From an uncultured Pelagibacteraceae bacterium (lineage in GTDB: Bacteria; Pseudomonadota; Alphaproteobacteria; Pelagibacterales; Pelagibacteraceae): 50,566 nt of DNA. The stretch covers positions 1 to 50,566 of the forward strand of contig CACJIJ010000006.1 in NCBI GenBank assembly GCA_902593445.1. The letters are read 5' to 3'. A program made the position numbers and the translations under genes. The notes below the pieces were generated by a model that was given only the letters and a program-made list of their open reading frames with translations, did no database searches and had not been told where the DNA came from. How positions within the stretch are numbered: the stretch's first letter is position 1; every line of letters starts with the position of its first letter. Positions 49,383 through 50,566 of this stretch are shown one piece after another.

Positions 49383-50249
49383 ATGAATTTTAAGCATAAG
49401 TATATTTTTTTATTTCCAGGTTTATTTGTGCTTATAGGAATACTTATATTTCCAATAATATTTACAATTAGATTAAGTTTATCTGGCTGGAATAGCTATA
49501 CGCCAGAAATGAATTTTATAGGAATTACAAATTATATAAGACTATTTACTGATGACCCTAGATTCTGGGAGTCATTCTTCAGATTAAGTTTTTTATCAGT
49601 AACAACTGTAATTTTGCAATACATAATTGGTTTTGCGTTAGCTCTTATAGTCTGGAGAGAAATAAAATTTAAAAGATTTTTTAGAGTAATTTTCTTGATA
49701 CCTATGATGACAACCCCAGTTATAATGACTGTGATTTGGAGAACTTTTTTTCACGAGTCTCTTGGGCCTGTAAATGATTTATTAGGACATATTGGAATTG
49801 GTCCTATTTTATGGCTTAGTGATCCCGTTATTGCAAAATTTACTGTTATAATTGTAGAAGTTTGGCAATGGACACCGTTTATGTTCCTATTATTATTAGC
49901 TGGTTTATTGTCTCTTCCTAAAGAACCTTTTCTTGCAGCGGCAATAGATGGAGCAAGCACTTTTAGGAAATTTGTATATGTTACTTTTCCGCTAATGGCT
50001 CCCATTTCGATTGGAGCAATAATTATAAGACTTATTGAGGCTTCAAAGATAATGGATACAGTTTTTGTTCTTACTTCTGGAGGACCTGGGACTGCAACAG
50101 AAACGTCAAGTTTTTATATTTATATTAAAGGATTAAGAGAATTTCAAATGGGTTATGCTGCAACTCTTTCTTTTACATATCTTGTTATAATGATCATAAG
50201 TTTAACAATCATAGCAAAAGTTTTAACTAAATTAATGATTAAAGAATAA
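49383..50249 (+). CDS. ABC transporter permease (MalF/UgpA-type)
   Basis: RFFRVIFLIPMMTTPVIMTVIWRTFFHE, EAAA-loop-like LAAAIDGASTFRKFVYVTFPLMAP. Confidence 0.94.
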   Translation: MNFKHKYIFLFPGLFVLIGILIFPIIFTIRLSLSGWNSYTPEMNFIGITNYIRLFTDDPRFWESFFRLSFLSVTTVILQYIIGFALALIVWREIKFKRFFRVIFLIPMMTTPVIMTVIWRTFFHESLGPVNDLLGHIGIGPILWLSDPVIAKFTVIIVEVWQWTPFMFLLLLAGLLSLPKEPFLAAAIDGASTFRKFVYVTFPLMAPISIGAIIIRLIEASKIMDTVFVLTSGGPGTATETSSFYIYIKGLREFQMGYAATLSFTYLVIMIISLTIIAKVLTKLMIKE

Positions 50250-50566
50250 TGGAAAAACTTTACAAAATATTGAAATATACATTTATAACTTTATGGACAG
50301 TGTTTATAGTTGCACCATTTTTATGGGCAGTTTCAACTTCTTTTAAAGATTTCCAATCTGTTAATAGTAAAGTTACATACATTCCATGGTTAGATTTTGA
50401 ACCAACACTAGAAGGTTGGCGTGTATTGATTAAATCACCTGCAAGAGGTGGCGTTGATATTGTGGAACCTTATTTTAATAGTATTTTTGTTACCTGTACG
50501 GCAAGTCTGATAAGTATATTTTTGGGTACATTAGCCGCCTATGCATTATCAAGATTTACTTTTAAA
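50249..50566 (+). CDS. ABC transporter permease (MalG/UgpE-type), 3' truncated by window edge
   Basis: MEKLYKILKYTFITLWTVFIVAPFLWAVSTSFKDFQSV...YFNSIFVTCTASLISIFLGTLAAYALSRFTFK, open to the window end; start overlaps previous stop (TAATG). Confidence 0.92.
   Translation, partial: MEKLYKILKYTFITLWTVFIVAPFLWAVSTSFKDFQSVNSKVTYIPWLDFEPTLEGWRVLIKSPARGGVDIVEPYFNSIFVTCTASLISIFLGTLAAYALSRFTFK

Overview
AT-rich, very densely packed alphaproteobacterial chromosome segment. Gene content and order, small intergenic gaps and Lys/Asn/Ile-rich proteins suggest a SAR11/Pelagibacter-type genome (inference, no database search). About 57 genes are supported. They include tRNA-Gly(GCC), purH, rpe, a large/small-subunit Na+/solute symporter pair, acetyl-CoA synthetase, tsaD, hemC-hemD, folD, a photolyase cluster, argG, hspQ, a ccmCDEFGH cytochrome c maturation run, tandem FMN 2-hydroxyacid dehydrogenases with other hydroxyacid genes, and a regulator / alcohol dehydrogenase / sugar-type ABC transporter locus running off the right edge. 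No CRISPR, IS element or prophage was seen. The most interesting items are: (1) a candidate structured RNA upstream of ccmC whose 15-bp stem pairs perfectly only as + strand RNA (two G-U pairs) and has a C-rich, anti-Shine-Dalgarno-like loop; (2) a light-repair cassette with a PhrB-like photolyase that appears to lack two of the four Fe-S cysteines, an unlisted 42-aa DUF2256 gene, a GATase, and a second photolyase lacking the N-terminal antenna domain but carrying a C-terminal extension; (3) a fluoroacetate-dehalogenase-like hydrolase overlapping a TauD/TfdA-like dioxygenase; (4) a galactose/glyoxal-oxidase-like copper radical oxidase; (5) an acetyl-CoA synthetase with a 40-residue polybasic N-terminal tail; (6) an EF-hand loop inside a Na+/solute symporter; (7) an AcoR-like regulator without its AAA+ sigma54 domain; (8) all seven convergent gene junctions overlapping or separated by no more than 6 nt.
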